DNA of 64,000 bases, from positions 1 through 64,000 of the forward strand of contig NZ_LGDV01000164.1 of assembly GCF_001280015.1 (NCBI RefSeq), given 5' to 3'. This document shows positions 16,325-25,931 of this stretch, in pieces; within the stretch, counting starts at the first letter, position 1, and every line of letters starts with the position of its first letter. This DNA comes from Streptomyces sp. MMG1121. GTDB lineage: Bacteria > Actinomycetota > Actinomycetes > Streptomycetales > Streptomycetaceae. Below the pieces are notes generated by a model. It worked only from the letters and a program-made list of their open reading frames with translations, did no database searches and was not told where the DNA came from. A program made the position numbers and the translations under genes.

Positions 16325-17437
16325 CTATTTGCCGGTGGCCGTGGGCGGCTGCGGAGGTATCGGCGCCGCCGCCTTGGTCTGCGGGGAGTCCGCGTTGGAG
16401 TAGGCGGAGGGGGCCGCCATCGTGGCCGTCGGGTCCGGGGTGTCCTCGACGTCCTCCACCGCCGTCGTGCCGCCCACGATGCGGATGTGCGCCGCGTCGA
16501 ACGCGCGCTTGATGCGCCAGCGCAGCTCCCGCTCGACCTTCAGCGAATTGCCCGGCATCGTCTTGGCCGAGACCCGCACCACCATCGAGTCGATCAGGAC
16601 CGAGTCCAGGCCGAGCACCTCGATCGGGCCCCACAGCAACTCGTTCCAGGGCTCTTCCTTGCTCATGTGCTGGGCGACCTGGTCCAGCGTTTCCTTGACC
16701 CTGTCCAGGTCCTCGTTCGACCGGACCGTCACATCGACCCCGGCCGTCGCCCAGCCCTGCGAGAGGTTGCCGATCCGCTTGACCTCGCCGTTGCGGACGT
16801 ACCAGATCTCGCCGTCCGCGCCGCGCAGCTTGGTCACACGCAGCCCGACCTCGATCACCTCGCCGGTCGCCACACCCGCGTCGATCACGTCACCGACGCC
16901 GTACTGGTCCTCCAGGATCATGAACACGCCGGACAAGAAGTCCGTGACCAGGTTGCGCGCGCCGAAACCGATCGCCACACCGGCCACACCGGCGGACGCG
17001 AGCAGCGGTGCCAGGTTGATCTTGAAGGTGGACAGCACCATCAGCGCGGCCGTACCCATGATCAGGAAGCTCGCCACCGAGCGCAGCACCGAGCCTATTG
17101 CCGCCGACCGCTGCCGCCGCCGCTCGGCGTTGACCAGCAGCCCGCCCAGCGCGGTGCCGTCCACGGCCTGCGCGGTGCGGCCCATCCGCTCTATCAGCTT
17201 GGTGATCGCGCGCCGCACCGCCGCACGCAGCGCCACCGCCACGACCACGATCAGCAGGATCTGCAGACCCATCGCGAGCCACGTCGACCAGTTCTGCTCG
17301 ACCCAGCTCGCCGCGTTCGTCGCGCTCTCCTGGGCGTCCTGGAGCGAGGGCACGGCCGGCGCGGTCGATCCCGAGGGTGACGGGGTCGAGGTCGGCGACG
17401 CACCGGCGGCCAGGAGGACGACGGGCAAGGACGACAC
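16325..17437 (-). CDS. mscS: MscS-family small-conductance mechanosensitive channel
   Basis: 370 aa from the GTG at 17437, chosen because GGAGG sits 8 nt upstream; a GTG at 17464 would lie upstream of that site. A low-complexity Ala/Ser/Pro segment precedes three membrane helices. TM3 with the pore-lining pattern APLLASAGVAGVAIGFGARN is followed by the MscS beta domain (DFLSGVFMILEDQYGVGDVI). The C-terminus is a polar, proline-rich tail. The protein should release solutes on hypo-osmotic shock. It is monocistronic. Confidence 0.92.
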   Translation of the reverse strand: MSSLPVVLLAAGASPTSTPSPSGSTAPAVPSLQDAQESATNAASWVEQNWSTWLAMGLQILLIVVVAVALRAAVRRAITKLIERMGRTAQAVDGTALGGLLVNAERRRQRSAAIGSVLRSVASFLIMGTAALMVLSTFKINLAPLLASAGVAGVAIGFGARNLVTDFLSGVFMILEDQYGVGDVIDAGVATGEVIEVGLRVTKLRGADGEIWYVRNGEVKRIGNLSQGWATAGVDVTVRSNEDLDRVKETLDQVAQHMSKEEPWNELLWGPIEVLGLDSVLIDSMVVRVSAKTMPGNSLKVERELRWRIKRAFDAAHIRIVGGTTAVEDVEDTPDPTATMAAPSAYSNADSPQTKAAAPIPPQPPTATGK

Positions 17438-17764
17438 GGCAGGTACCTCCAAGGTGCTGCACACGTCCGTACCGGTGGGGCGGTCAAGGATTGCAAGGTC
17501 ACGAAAAGGTCACCGGACGGACTGGACCACCACACTAACGGGGCATTGTGCGTGCCCAGCGCGGATCCGCCAAGGAGGGGCGCAGGAGAGACACGGCTCA
17601 CCCTGGCTTGAACAGCCTGTCAACCGGGGGATGTATCGGATGTGGTCGAAAACACTCCCAGCCCGTTACCGGGACATGGTGGCGCGTTCACCAGGCATGA
17701 GGGGAGACTGACTGCAGATCGTCCCGGCGCGAGCCACGCGCCGCCGACGCCCAAGGAGGCCCCC
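17438..17764. promoter_or_regulatory. divergent intergenic region mscS / HNH nuclease
   Basis: 327 bp between divergent starts. On the minus strand TAGTGT (17537-17532) fits a -10 for mscS with a leader of about 90 nt. No convincing -35 is seen for either gene, and no gene or repeat is apparent. Confidence 0.3.
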
Positions 17765-18301
17765 GTGCCGCATGTCCTGGTCCTCAACGCGTCGTACGAG
17801 CCGCTCGGCGTCGTACCGCTTCGCCGCGCGCTCGTCCTCGTCCTGGAGAACAAGGCCGTCTCCCTCGAGGAATCCGGCGCCTATCTGCACAGCGCGACCG
17901 TCACAGTCCCCGCACCCAGCGTGGTCCGGCTCAAGCGATTCGTGCGGGTTCCCTACCGGGGGCCCGTTCCTCTCACCCGCCGTGCGCTCTTCGCACGCGA
18001 CGGAGGCCGGTGCATGTACTGCGGTGGCGTCGCAACCAGCGTCGACCACGTCATCCCGCGCAGCCGCGGGGGCAAGCACGTCTGGGACAACGTGGTGGCG
18101 TCCTGCCGCCGTTGCAACCACGTCAAGGCCGACCGCCACCTCGTCGAACTGGGCTGGCGCCTGCGCCACAAACCCGCCCCGCCGACCGGACTGGCCTGGC
18201 GCATCATCGGCACCGGACATAGGGATCCGCGCTGGCTGCCCTACTTGCAGCCGTACGGCGCGGACGACGCCATGGCCCGGATCGACGGCATTTCCGCGTA
18301 G
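17765..18301 (+). CDS. HNH endonuclease family protein
   Basis: 178 aa from GTG at 17765 with AAGGAGG 5 nt upstream; the frame is open further 5', but that part has no ribosome site. The N-terminal 70 residues (HVLVLNASYEPLGVVPLRRA) match the conserved start of this streptomycete HNH group. The nuclease core is C-x2-C (CMYCGG), DHVIPRSRGGKHVWDNVV, then C-x2-C in SCRRCNHVKADR, giving the zinc knuckles and the ββα-metal catalytic His. These proteins are widespread and chromosomal. A phage or restriction role is not indicated by the neighbours, and the biological substrate is unknown. Confidence 0.88.
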   Translation: MPHVLVLNASYEPLGVVPLRRALVLVLENKAVSLEESGAYLHSATVTVPAPSVVRLKRFVRVPYRGPVPLTRRALFARDGGRCMYCGGVATSVDHVIPRSRGGKHVWDNVVASCRRCNHVKADRHLVELGWRLRHKPAPPTGLAWRIIGTGHRDPRWLPYLQPYGADDAMARIDGISA

Positions 18302-18745
18302 TCGGTCCGGGCCTTCGCACACCCCGGGTCACCCGGCACACGGCCACGGGGTGTCCGGCCCCGGTGCCGCCCGTACGACCGACCGGCCGGGACGTCCAGC
18401 CGGCCAGCCGCACCGCCACCGCACCGACCGGCAGCGTCGGCGAGAAGACCGTGAGCGGGACGCGGGCGAACGCCGCCGGACGGCCGGCGAACGGGGCCGG
18501 GGCGACGCACCCGGCCGGGATCACGAGCAGCCCGGTCGCCACCTGGAACCCCCGTCCCGGACCCCGCGTGGGCCGCGGGAACCGGTGAGTGGAACCGGTG
18601 CGTGGAACCGGCGAGCGGAAGTGCCGAAAGGGTCCGTGAAGGAGTCCGTGCACCACCGGGCGACCGGCGTTCGAGCGGTTGTCGGGAGTGCCGACGCCAT
18701 CGCGGGGTAGGCCTGCCCTGACCCATTCACGGCAAGGAGGCCCCC
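18302..18745. other. 444-bp gap with short tandem repeat
   Basis: No credible gene on either strand. It holds three head-to-tail copies of a 13-bp unit at 18578-18616 (GGAACCGGTGAGT, GGAACCGGTGCGT, GGAACCGGCGAGC) and a short CCGGG-TCA-CCCGG hairpin just after the HNH stop that may end that transcript. The promoter for the malQ unit should lie in its 3' part. Confidence 0.5.
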
Positions 18746-18991
18746 ATGGCCGCACCGGCTCGACTTCCGATCCCGCCCCAGTGGAAACCCCTGGCGGAGC
18801 TGTCCGCCACGACCGACGAGGCGCCGGTGTGCGTCTTCAGCGCGGAGAGCGCCTGCGCCCAGGCGCCGCTGACCAGCGAACCGCCGCTGCCCGACGCCGA
18901 GCCCCTGACCAGCGAGCCGCCACTCGCCGAGACCGCCGCGCTGACCAGCGAGTCCGACCCGGTTCCGGACTTCTTCGGCCCGGGGCTGTAG
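18746..18991 (+). CDS. small hypothetical protein coupled to malQ
   Basis: 81 aa. AAGGAGG lies 5 nt before the ATG, and nearly every third codon base is G or C, so it looks truly coded. The sequence has three spaced repeats: APLTSEPPLPDAE, PLTSEPPLAETA and ALTSESD. It ends DFFGPGL, is acidic and proline-rich, and has two cysteines and no membrane segment. Its TAG is immediately followed by the malQ ATG, which lacks its own ribosome site, so MalQ translation probably depends on this ORF. I do not recognise a family. Confidence 0.7.
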   Translation: MAAPARLPIPPQWKPLAELSATTDEAPVCVFSAESACAQAPLTSEPPLPDAEPLTSEPPLAETAALTSESDPVPDFFGPGL

Positions 18992-21193
18992 ATGGCGGCG
19001 GCGTACGACGAGCCTCCGGAGCCGGAGCCGGGGCCGGAGCCGGGGCCGGAGCTGGATGCGCAGCCTGAGCTGGCCCGGCTCGCCGAGCTGTACGGGGTCG
19101 CGACCTCCTACAGCCCCGCCCCGGGCCGTACCGTCACGGTCCCCGCCTCCGCCGTGATCGCCGCGCTGGCCGCCCTCGGCGTCGACGCCGGCACCGACGC
19201 GGGCGGACCGGATGCCGTGCGTGCCGCGCTGGCCGCCCGGGAACGCGAGCTGCGTGAACGCCTGCTGCCGCCGACCCTGGTGCACTGGACCGGCGCCGCA
19301 CCCCCCGCCGCCCTCGCCGCACTGCCCGCCGGCACCCGGCTCACCGTCGAGACCGAGCAGGGGCAGCAACAGGCGTGGGGCGGGGTCGCCGAACTCCCGC
19401 TCGGCGTCCACCTGTTGACCGCCGTCGCCCCCGACGGCCGCAGCGCCCGCGCCCACCTCGTCGTCGCCCCCGACCGGCTGCCCACCCCGGCCGGCCGCTC
19501 CTACGGCCTCCTCGTCCAGCTGTACTCCCTGCTCTCGCGCCGCTCCTGGGGCATGGGCGACCTCGGCGACCTGGCCGAGCTGGCCGGCTGGGCCGGGCGC
19601 ACGGCCGGCGCCGGATTCGTCCAGGTCAACCCGTTGCACGCGGCCGTACCCGGCGCCCCCACGGACCCCTCCCCGTACCGCCCGTCCTCGCGTCGCTTCC
19701 CCGACCCCGTGCACCTGCGGATCGAGGACATCCCCGAGTACGCGTACGTCGAGGACCGCGAGCGGCTCAGCGGGCTGCTGGAGCGTGCCGGGCGGCTGCG
19801 CGCCGCCGTCCTCGACAAGGGCGCCCTCATCGACCGGGACGCCGTGTGGGAGCTGAAGCGGGAGGCCCTGGAACCGGTCCTGGCCGTCCCCCTCGCCCCC
19901 GGCCGCCAGGCCGCCTACGACGACTTCCGCGCCGCCCACGGCCAGGCCCTCGCCGACCACGCCACCTGGTACGCCCTCGCCGAGATCCACGGCTGCGACT
20001 GGCACACCTGGCCCGACGCACTGCGCGACCCCCGCTCGGCCGCCACCGCCCGGGCCCGCACCGACCTGGCCGACCGCGTCGAGTTCCACACCCGCCTCGC
20101 CTGGCTCACCGACGGCCAGCTGCGCACCGCCCAGCGCGCCGCCCGCGAGGCCGGCATGTCCGTGGGGATCGTGCACGACCTCGCCGTCGGCGTGCATCCC
20201 GTGGGCGCCGACGCCTGGGCGCAGCAGGACGTCTTCGCCGCCGGCATGTCCGTCGGCGCCCCGCCCGACGCCTTCAACGCCTGCGGCCAGGACTGGGGCC
20301 TGCCGCCCTGGCGCCCGGACCGGCTCGCCGCCTCGGGCCACGCCCCCTACCGCGACCTCCTGCGCGCCCTCTTCCGCTACGCCGGCGCCCTGCGCATCGA
20401 CCACGTCATGGGCCTGTTCCGGCTGTGGTGGGTACCCCGGGGCAGCGCGCCCACCGAGGGCACGTACGTGCGCTACGACGCCGACGCCATGCTCGCGATC
20501 CTCGCCCTGGAGGCCGGCCGCGCCGGAGCCGTCGTCATCGGCGAGGACCTCGGCACGGTCGAGCCCGGCGTCCGCGAGACCCTGCAACGGCGCGGGGTGC
20601 TCGGCACCTCGGTGCTGTGGTTCGAACGGGACTGGGAGGGCGACGGCCACCCGCTGCCGCCCGAGCGCTGGCGCCCCGACTGCCTGGCCACCGCCACCAC
20701 CCACGACCTGCCGCCCACGGCCGCCCGGCTCACCGGCGAACACATCGGCCTGCGCGACCGTCTGGGCCTGCTCACCCGTCCGGCCCCCCAGGAGCACGCC
20801 GAGGCCGCCGCCGACACCGCCGAGTGGCTCGCCCTGCTGGGCAGCCTCGCCCTGCTGGACCTCGGTGCCGCCGGACCGCCCGGCACGCACGAGGAAGAGG
20901 AGATCCGCGCCGTCCACCGCTTCCTGCTGCGCACTCCGGCGCGGCTGATCGGCGTCTGGCTCCCGGACGGCGTGGGCGACCGCCGCCCGCAGAACCTGCC
21001 GGGCACGTGGGACCAGTACCCGAACTGGCGGCTGCCGATCGCCGACCGGGAGAACCGGCCGCTGCCGCTGGAGGAATTGACGGCTTCGCCGCGATTGAGG
21101 GACTTGCTCGCGGTGTTCGCACAGGCCGAGGGTGAGAGATCGGCGTGTACGGGACCCCGGGCGCGCGCCCGTCCGGGTGATTCGCTAACTTGA
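18992..21193 (+). CDS. malQ: 4-alpha-glucanotransferase (amylomaltase)
   Basis: 733 aa, cytosolic GH77 enzyme that transfers alpha-1,4-glucan segments in maltodextrin and glycogen metabolism. After an acidic EPEPGPEPGPE tract and an N-terminal extension of about 160 residues come the family motifs: SRRSWGMGDLGDL, QVNPLHA, RIDHVMGLFRLWW with the nucleophile Asp, VIGEDLGTVEP with the acid/base Glu, and TTHDLPPTAA with the third Asp. The ATG abuts the stop of the upstream small ORF without a good ribosome site of its own. Confidence 0.95.
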   Translation: MAAAYDEPPEPEPGPEPGPELDAQPELARLAELYGVATSYSPAPGRTVTVPASAVIAALAALGVDAGTDAGGPDAVRAALAARERELRERLLPPTLVHWTGAAPPAALAALPAGTRLTVETEQGQQQAWGGVAELPLGVHLLTAVAPDGRSARAHLVVAPDRLPTPAGRSYGLLVQLYSLLSRRSWGMGDLGDLAELAGWAGRTAGAGFVQVNPLHAAVPGAPTDPSPYRPSSRRFPDPVHLRIEDIPEYAYVEDRERLSGLLERAGRLRAAVLDKGALIDRDAVWELKREALEPVLAVPLAPGRQAAYDDFRAAHGQALADHATWYALAEIHGCDWHTWPDALRDPRSAATARARTDLADRVEFHTRLAWLTDGQLRTAQRAAREAGMSVGIVHDLAVGVHPVGADAWAQQDVFAAGMSVGAPPDAFNACGQDWGLPPWRPDRLAASGHAPYRDLLRALFRYAGALRIDHVMGLFRLWWVPRGSAPTEGTYVRYDADAMLAILALEAGRAGAVVIGEDLGTVEPGVRETLQRRGVLGTSVLWFERDWEGDGHPLPPERWRPDCLATATTHDLPPTAARLTGEHIGLRDRLGLLTRPAPQEHAEAAADTAEWLALLGSLALLDLGAAGPPGTHEEEEIRAVHRFLLRTPARLIGVWLPDGVGDRRPQNLPGTWDQYPNWRLPIADRENRPLPLEELTASPRLRDLLAVFAQAEGERSACTGPRARARPGDSLT
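21186..21191 (+). promoter_or_regulatory. -10 element for leaderless small membrane protein
   Basis: TAACTT (TANNNT type) overlaps the malQ stop and sits 6 nt before the GTG at 21198. That spacing would start the RNA at or next to the GTG. No ribosome site precedes that GTG. No clear -35 is seen. Confidence 0.4.
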
Positions 21194-21197
21194 GAAC

Positions 21198-21473
21198 GTG
21201 GACAAGAAGAACGCCCTGCGCGCCGGCGCCCTGGCCGCCGGTACGACGCTGATGATGCTGCTCATGTCGTCCCCTGCGCTCGCGCTGACCCGCGACGACG
21301 GCGACGACCCCGGCACCGGCCTGAGCGTCATCCAGACGCTGGGCCTCTATGTGCTGATCCCACTCGCCCTGTTCGCCGTGATCGCCGGTCTGGTGATGGC
21401 GCTGGACAAGTCCAAGATCAGGACCATCAAGCCGGCGGCCACCACCAAGGCCAAGGCCACGAGCAAGGCCTGA
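21198..21473 (+). CDS. small membrane protein
   Basis: 91 aa. Residues 1-30 form a signal-like segment (AGTTLMMLLMSSPALA), then a short acidic extracytoplasmic stretch (TRDDGDDPGTG), one membrane helix (TLGLYVLIPLALFAVIAGLVMAL) and a Lys/Ala-rich cytosolic tail. The topology is clear but the function is unknown. It starts with GTG 4 nt after malQ and ends before a strong terminator. It is either read through from malQ or made from its own leaderless transcript. Confidence 0.8.
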   Translation: MDKKNALRAGALAAGTTLMMLLMSSPALALTRDDGDDPGTGLSVIQTLGLYVLIPLALFAVIAGLVMALDKSKIRTIKPAATTKAKATSKA

Positions 21474-21492
21474 CCGCACACCGGTTTTCTCG

Positions 21493-21567
21493 CCGGGGGC
21501 GCCTGTCCTCCCGTCGGTACGCGCACGAGCCGTACCCCGGGTGGGGCAGGCGCCCCCGGTGTTTTTG
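21493..21567 (+). terminator. strong intrinsic terminator
   Basis: A 13-bp perfect outer stem (CCGGGGGCGCCTG / CAGGCGCCCCCGG) encloses an inner GGTACG/CGTACC hairpin and is followed by TGTTTTT. It ends the malQ transcription unit. Confidence 0.9.
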
Positions 21568-21605
21568 CGCGGCCGTTCCCTACGGGTGGTTCGTCCGTCC
21601 CGCCC

Positions 21606-22214
21606 TTAGGGGTGCGGCGCGGTCAGGTAGCGCTGCACCGTCGGCCCGAGCCACGCCAGCAGCTCCTCGCGGGTCAGCTCCCGCGCCGGCGGCAGACGCA
21701 GTACGTAGCGGGTCAGGGCCAGCCCGAGCAGCTGCGCGGAACACAGCGCGGCCCGCGCCGGGAACTGCTCCGGGTCGGGGCACACCCGCTGGGCCACCGG
21801 CAGCAGCTGGTCCCGGAAGATGTTCTGCATCCGTTCCGCCCCGGCCTGGTTGGTGACACCGACCCGCAGGACGGCCGTCAGCTCCCCGCTCTCCTCCCAC
21901 AGGTCGAGGAAGTGGCCCACCAGTGCCCGCCCGACCTCCTCCCGCGGCAGCTGCCCCAGGTCGGGCAGCCGCAGATCCAGCGCGACGGCCGCCGCGAACA
22001 GCCCCTCCTTGCTGCCGAAGTACCGCATCACCATCGACGGGTCGATGCGCGCGTCCTTGGCGATGGCCCGGATGGTGGCCCGCTCGTAGCCGTCGGTGGC
22101 GAACCGCTCGCGGGCGGCGGCGAGGATGGCGGACCGCGTGGCGTCCGAGCGTCGCGCCGTGCCCTGGCCCGTGCCCTGGCCCGTTTTCTGGTGTGCATGC
22201 GTGCTGCCGGTCAT
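21606..22214 (-). CDS. TetR-family repressor
   Basis: 202 aa from ATG at 22214. The TetR N-terminal helix-turn-helix is clear at about 24-70 (SAILAAARERFATDGYERATIRAIAKDARI, MVMRYFGSKEGLF). The C-terminal ligand domain is of the TetR_C_33-like type found with oxidoreductase or efflux genes. It is divergent from a FAD monooxygenase, sharing a 14-bp repeat array that should be its operator. TACGCT on the minus strand 7 nt before the ATG, with TTGTTG 17 nt further up, suggests a leaderless, self-repressed transcript. Confidence 0.92.
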   Translation of the reverse strand: MTGSTHAHQKTGQGTGQGTARRSDATRSAILAAARERFATDGYERATIRAIAKDARIDPSMVMRYFGSKEGLFAAAVALDLRLPDLGQLPREEVGRALVGHFLDLWEESGELTAVLRVGVTNQAGAERMQNIFRDQLLPVAQRVCPDPEQFPARAALCSAQLLGLALTRYVLRLPPARELTREELLAWLGPTVQRYLTAPHP

Positions 22215-22215
22215 G

Positions 22216-22327
22216 TCAACGAGCGTAGGCCAACAGCCGTGGGCCAACAAGTGTTGACTTACGTCGCGGCCCGGTTCTACCGTTGTCAACAAGCGTTGGC
22301 CAACAAGTGTTGACCAACGAGTGTTGG
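22216..22327. promoter_or_regulatory. phased 14-bp operator array between tetR and FAD monooxygenase
   Basis: Eight consecutive 14-bp registers fill the region. Six match a palindromic unit: TCAACGAGCGTAGG, CCAACAGCCGTGGG, CCAACAAGTGTTGA, two unmatched registers (22258-22285), then TCAACAAGCGTTGG, CCAACAAGTGTTGA, CCAACGAGTGTTGG. The core is CAACA-AG-TGTTG. The unmatched centre carries the -10 of the monooxygenase promoter. Confidence 0.85.
22254..22283 (+). promoter_or_regulatory. promoter of FAD monooxygenase
   Basis: TTGACT (22254-22259), 18 nt, TACCGT (22278-22283). The -35 overlaps the third operator unit and the start site would fall in the fourth, so repressor bound there should block transcription. 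Confidence 0.55.
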
Positions 22328-22343
22328 CACCCAGGAGGCCATC

Positions 22344-23858
<1,515 letters not shown>

Positions 23859-23866
23859 CCGCTCGC

Positions 23867-23915
23867 GACGGGGCCGTGGCTGGACGCCGGGCCCGTAGCC
23901 GTGGGACGGCCCGTC
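23867..23915. terminator. hairpin between convergent monooxygenase and marR
   Basis: GACGGGGCCGT pairs with ACGGCCCGTC with one bulge, with GGCT/AGCC inside. No U-tract follows. It lies between the two stop codons and may serve both genes. Confidence 0.45.
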
Positions 23916-23943
23916 ACGGCACTCCCCTCGGGGCGCCGGCGCC

Positions 23944-24450
23944 CTAGCCCTCCGCCTCCCGCGTCCCCGCCAGCAACTCCCGCAGCAGGCCGGCCAGTTG
24001 GTCGGCCTGCTGGTCGTCGAGGGCCGACAGGGCCTCCGTCTGGACGGCGAGGCCCGCGCCGACCGCCCCGTCGATGACGGCCAGCCCCTTCTCGGTGAGC
24101 GTGACCCGAAGGCCCCGGCGGTCATGGGGGTCGGGGGAGCGGCTCAGCAGTCCGGCCTTCTCCAGTTTGTCGAGCCGGCCGGTCATGCCGCCGGTGGTGA
24201 GCATCAGGGTCGCCGACAGCTGGCGGGGCGAGAGGGCGTACGGCTCGCCGGAGCGGCGCAGGGTCGCGAGCACGTCGAACTCGCCGCGTGAGACGCCGTA
24301 GCGCTGGTACGCCTCCTCCATGCGGTCGCCCATGGCGCGGGAGAGGCGGTAGATCCGCCCGAAGACCTCCATCGCCCTGGTGTCGAGGTCGGGCCGGGCG
24401 GTTGCCCACTGGCTGATGATCGCGTCGACGGGGTCCTTGCCTGCACTCAT
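23944..24450 (-). CDS. MarR-family regulator
   Basis: 168 aa from ATG at 24450. Winged-helix features are clear: RYGVSRGEFDVLATLRRSGEPYALSPRQLSATLMLTTGGMTGRLDKLEKAGLL and the wing DPHDRRGLRVTLTEKG. It is divergent from an MFS exporter and shares its upstream region, where an inverted repeat is the likely operator. On the minus strand TTGCCG-17-GATACT ends 6 nt before the ATG, so the gene is probably leaderless. It should repress the exporter until a ligand binds. Confidence 0.92.
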   Translation of the reverse strand: MSAGKDPVDAIISQWATARPDLDTRAMEVFGRIYRLSRAMGDRMEEAYQRYGVSRGEFDVLATLRRSGEPYALSPRQLSATLMLTTGGMTGRLDKLEKAGLLSRSPDPHDRRGLRVTLTEKGLAVIDGAVGAGLAVQTEALSALDDQQADQLAGLLRELLAGTREAEG

Positions 24451-24503
24451 GCGCCGAGTATCGCTCGTGGAACGGTCAACGGCAAGAAAGTGGCTTGCGA
24501 GAA

Positions 24504-24525
24504 AGTAGCTTAGTGCTAAGTTACT
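24504..24525. promoter_or_regulatory. MarR operator palindrome over MFS promoter
   Basis: AGTAGCTTAG-TG-CTAAGTTACT is a 10-2-10 inverted repeat with one mismatch. It contains TAAGTT (24517-24522), a -10 element with TTGCGA 16 nt upstream (24495-24500). Repressor bound here would cover the MFS promoter. Confidence 0.75.
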
Positions 24526-24554
24526 CTCCATCAAGTCATTTGGAGGGGGCAGGC

Positions 24555-25931
24555 ATGGCAGGCGTCGTGAAGAGGCAGAGGAAGAGCGGGCGCGTCCCAG
24601 GGGAGTGGGCGCTGCCCGTCACCGCCGCCGTCAACGGCATCGGCACCGGCATGTACGTACCGTTCACGCTGGTCTTCTTCCACGCCGTGACCGGGCTGTC
24701 CTTCCCGGTCGTGGGCGCCGTGCTCACGGTCACCGGCCTCGTGGGCATCGGCGCGCTGCCGCTCGCCGGGACGGCGGTGGACCGGTACGGCGCCAAGCGG
24801 ATGCTCCACGTGCTCTACGCCGTCCGGGTCGTCGGCTTCGCCCTCTACCCCTTCGCCCGCTCGCTCACCGCCTTCGCGGTCGTCGCCCTGGTCACGGCGG
24901 CCGCCGACCGGGCCTTCCCGGCCGCCCAGCAGTCCCTGATCGGCGAGGTGGCGCGCGGGGCGGGCCGGGACCGGCTGCAGGCGGCGACACGCGCGCTGCA
25001 GAACGCCGGCAACGGCGCGGGCGCGCTGCTGGCCACGCTGGTCATCTCGCTCGCGGGCAGCGCCGGTTACTCGTACGCGGCCTGGGGCAACGCCCTCTCC
25101 TTCGCGCTCGCGGCCCTGCTGCTGCGCCCGCTGCGGCCGGTGCGCACGGCGGACGCCGCTGCGGCCCCGCGCCGGGCGGGCGCCGGCTACCGGCTCGTCC
25201 TCGCCGACCGGCCCTTCCTGATCGTCACCGGCGCCAACTTCCTGAACGCGCTCAGCTATTCGGCGCTCTCGGTGCTCTTCCCGCTGTTCATGGTGGAGTG
25301 GCTGCACGGGCCCGCGATGTTCACCGGTGCCGCGTTCACCCTCAACACCGTGCTGTGCGCGGCGGCCGGCGTCTTCGTCGGCGCGCGGGTCCGGCGGGCG
25401 GGTGCCCGGCGCACCCGGGCGGCGGCGCTGGGCGGCTCCCTGTTCGCGACCGCGTTCGCCGCGCAGATCGTGCTCGGCACCGTACGGCCGGACTCCGGCA
25501 CGGTCCTCGGCGCGGCCCTGGCCGCCGTGGTCACCGTCTACACCCTCGGCGAGCTGATCCACAGCCCCGCCGCCGAGGTGCTCGCCGTGTCGGCCGCGCC
25601 CGAGGCGGTGCGCGGCCGGTATCTGGCGGCCTACCAGATGTCCTGGTCGCTGGCGAAGGCGGTGGCGCCGTCCCTGTTCACGGGCCTGCTGGCGCTCGAC
25701 GGCCGGGCGCCGTGGGCGGTCCTCGTGGCGACCTCGGCGATCGCCGCCGTTCTCCTGGTCCGGGTGGAGCGCCGACTGCCCGCGGAGGCGGTACGGCCGC
25801 TGCCGCCGCAGGTGACCGTGACGGGCGCCCAAGACGGCCCCTCCGCCGAGCCCTCCCCGCGTCCCTCCGCCCAGCCCTCCGCGCACCCCTTGACCCCGGT
25901 CGGCACCGCGCTCGAAGGAGCCCGGTCATGA
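24555..25931 (+). CDS. MFS exporter
   Basis: 458 aa from ATG at 24555 with GGAGGGGG upstream. Twelve hydrophobic segments; the loop after TM2 reads GTAVDRYGAKRML, matching the GxxxDRxGRR motif of major facilitator proteins. A short Pro/Ser-rich cytosolic tail (PSPRPSAQPSAHP) ends the protein. It is a proton-driven exporter of small molecules in the cell membrane, controlled by the divergent MarR gene. Its stop overlaps the next transporter's start by 4 nt (ATGA). Confidence 0.92.
   Translation: MAGVVKRQRKSGRVPGEWALPVTAAVNGIGTGMYVPFTLVFFHAVTGLSFPVVGAVLTVTGLVGIGALPLAGTAVDRYGAKRMLHVLYAVRVVGFALYPFARSLTAFAVVALVTAAADRAFPAAQQSLIGEVARGAGRDRLQAATRALQNAGNGAGALLATLVISLAGSAGYSYAAWGNALSFALAALLLRPLRPVRTADAAAAPRRAGAGYRLVLADRPFLIVTGANFLNALSYSALSVLFPLFMVEWLHGPAMFTGAAFTLNTVLCAAAGVFVGARVRRAGARRTRAAALGGSLFATAFAAQIVLGTVRPDSGTVLGAALAAVVTVYTLGELIHSPAAEVLAVSAAPEAVRGRYLAAYQMSWSLAKAVAPSLFTGLLALDGRAPWAVLVATSAIAAVLLVRVERRLPAEAVRPLPPQVTVTGAQDGPSAEPSPRPSAQPSAHPLTPVGTALEGARS

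Noticed and set aside
17765..18301. HNH nuclease as a sign of prophage or homing element
   Set aside because: No intron, phage or mobile genes around it; this HNH group is a common chromosomal gene in streptomycetes.
22258..22289. TTGACA on the minus strand (22289-22284) as the tetR -35
   Set aside because: The nearest TANNNT downstream is about 22 nt away; TTGTTG-17-TACGCT closer to the ATG fits better.
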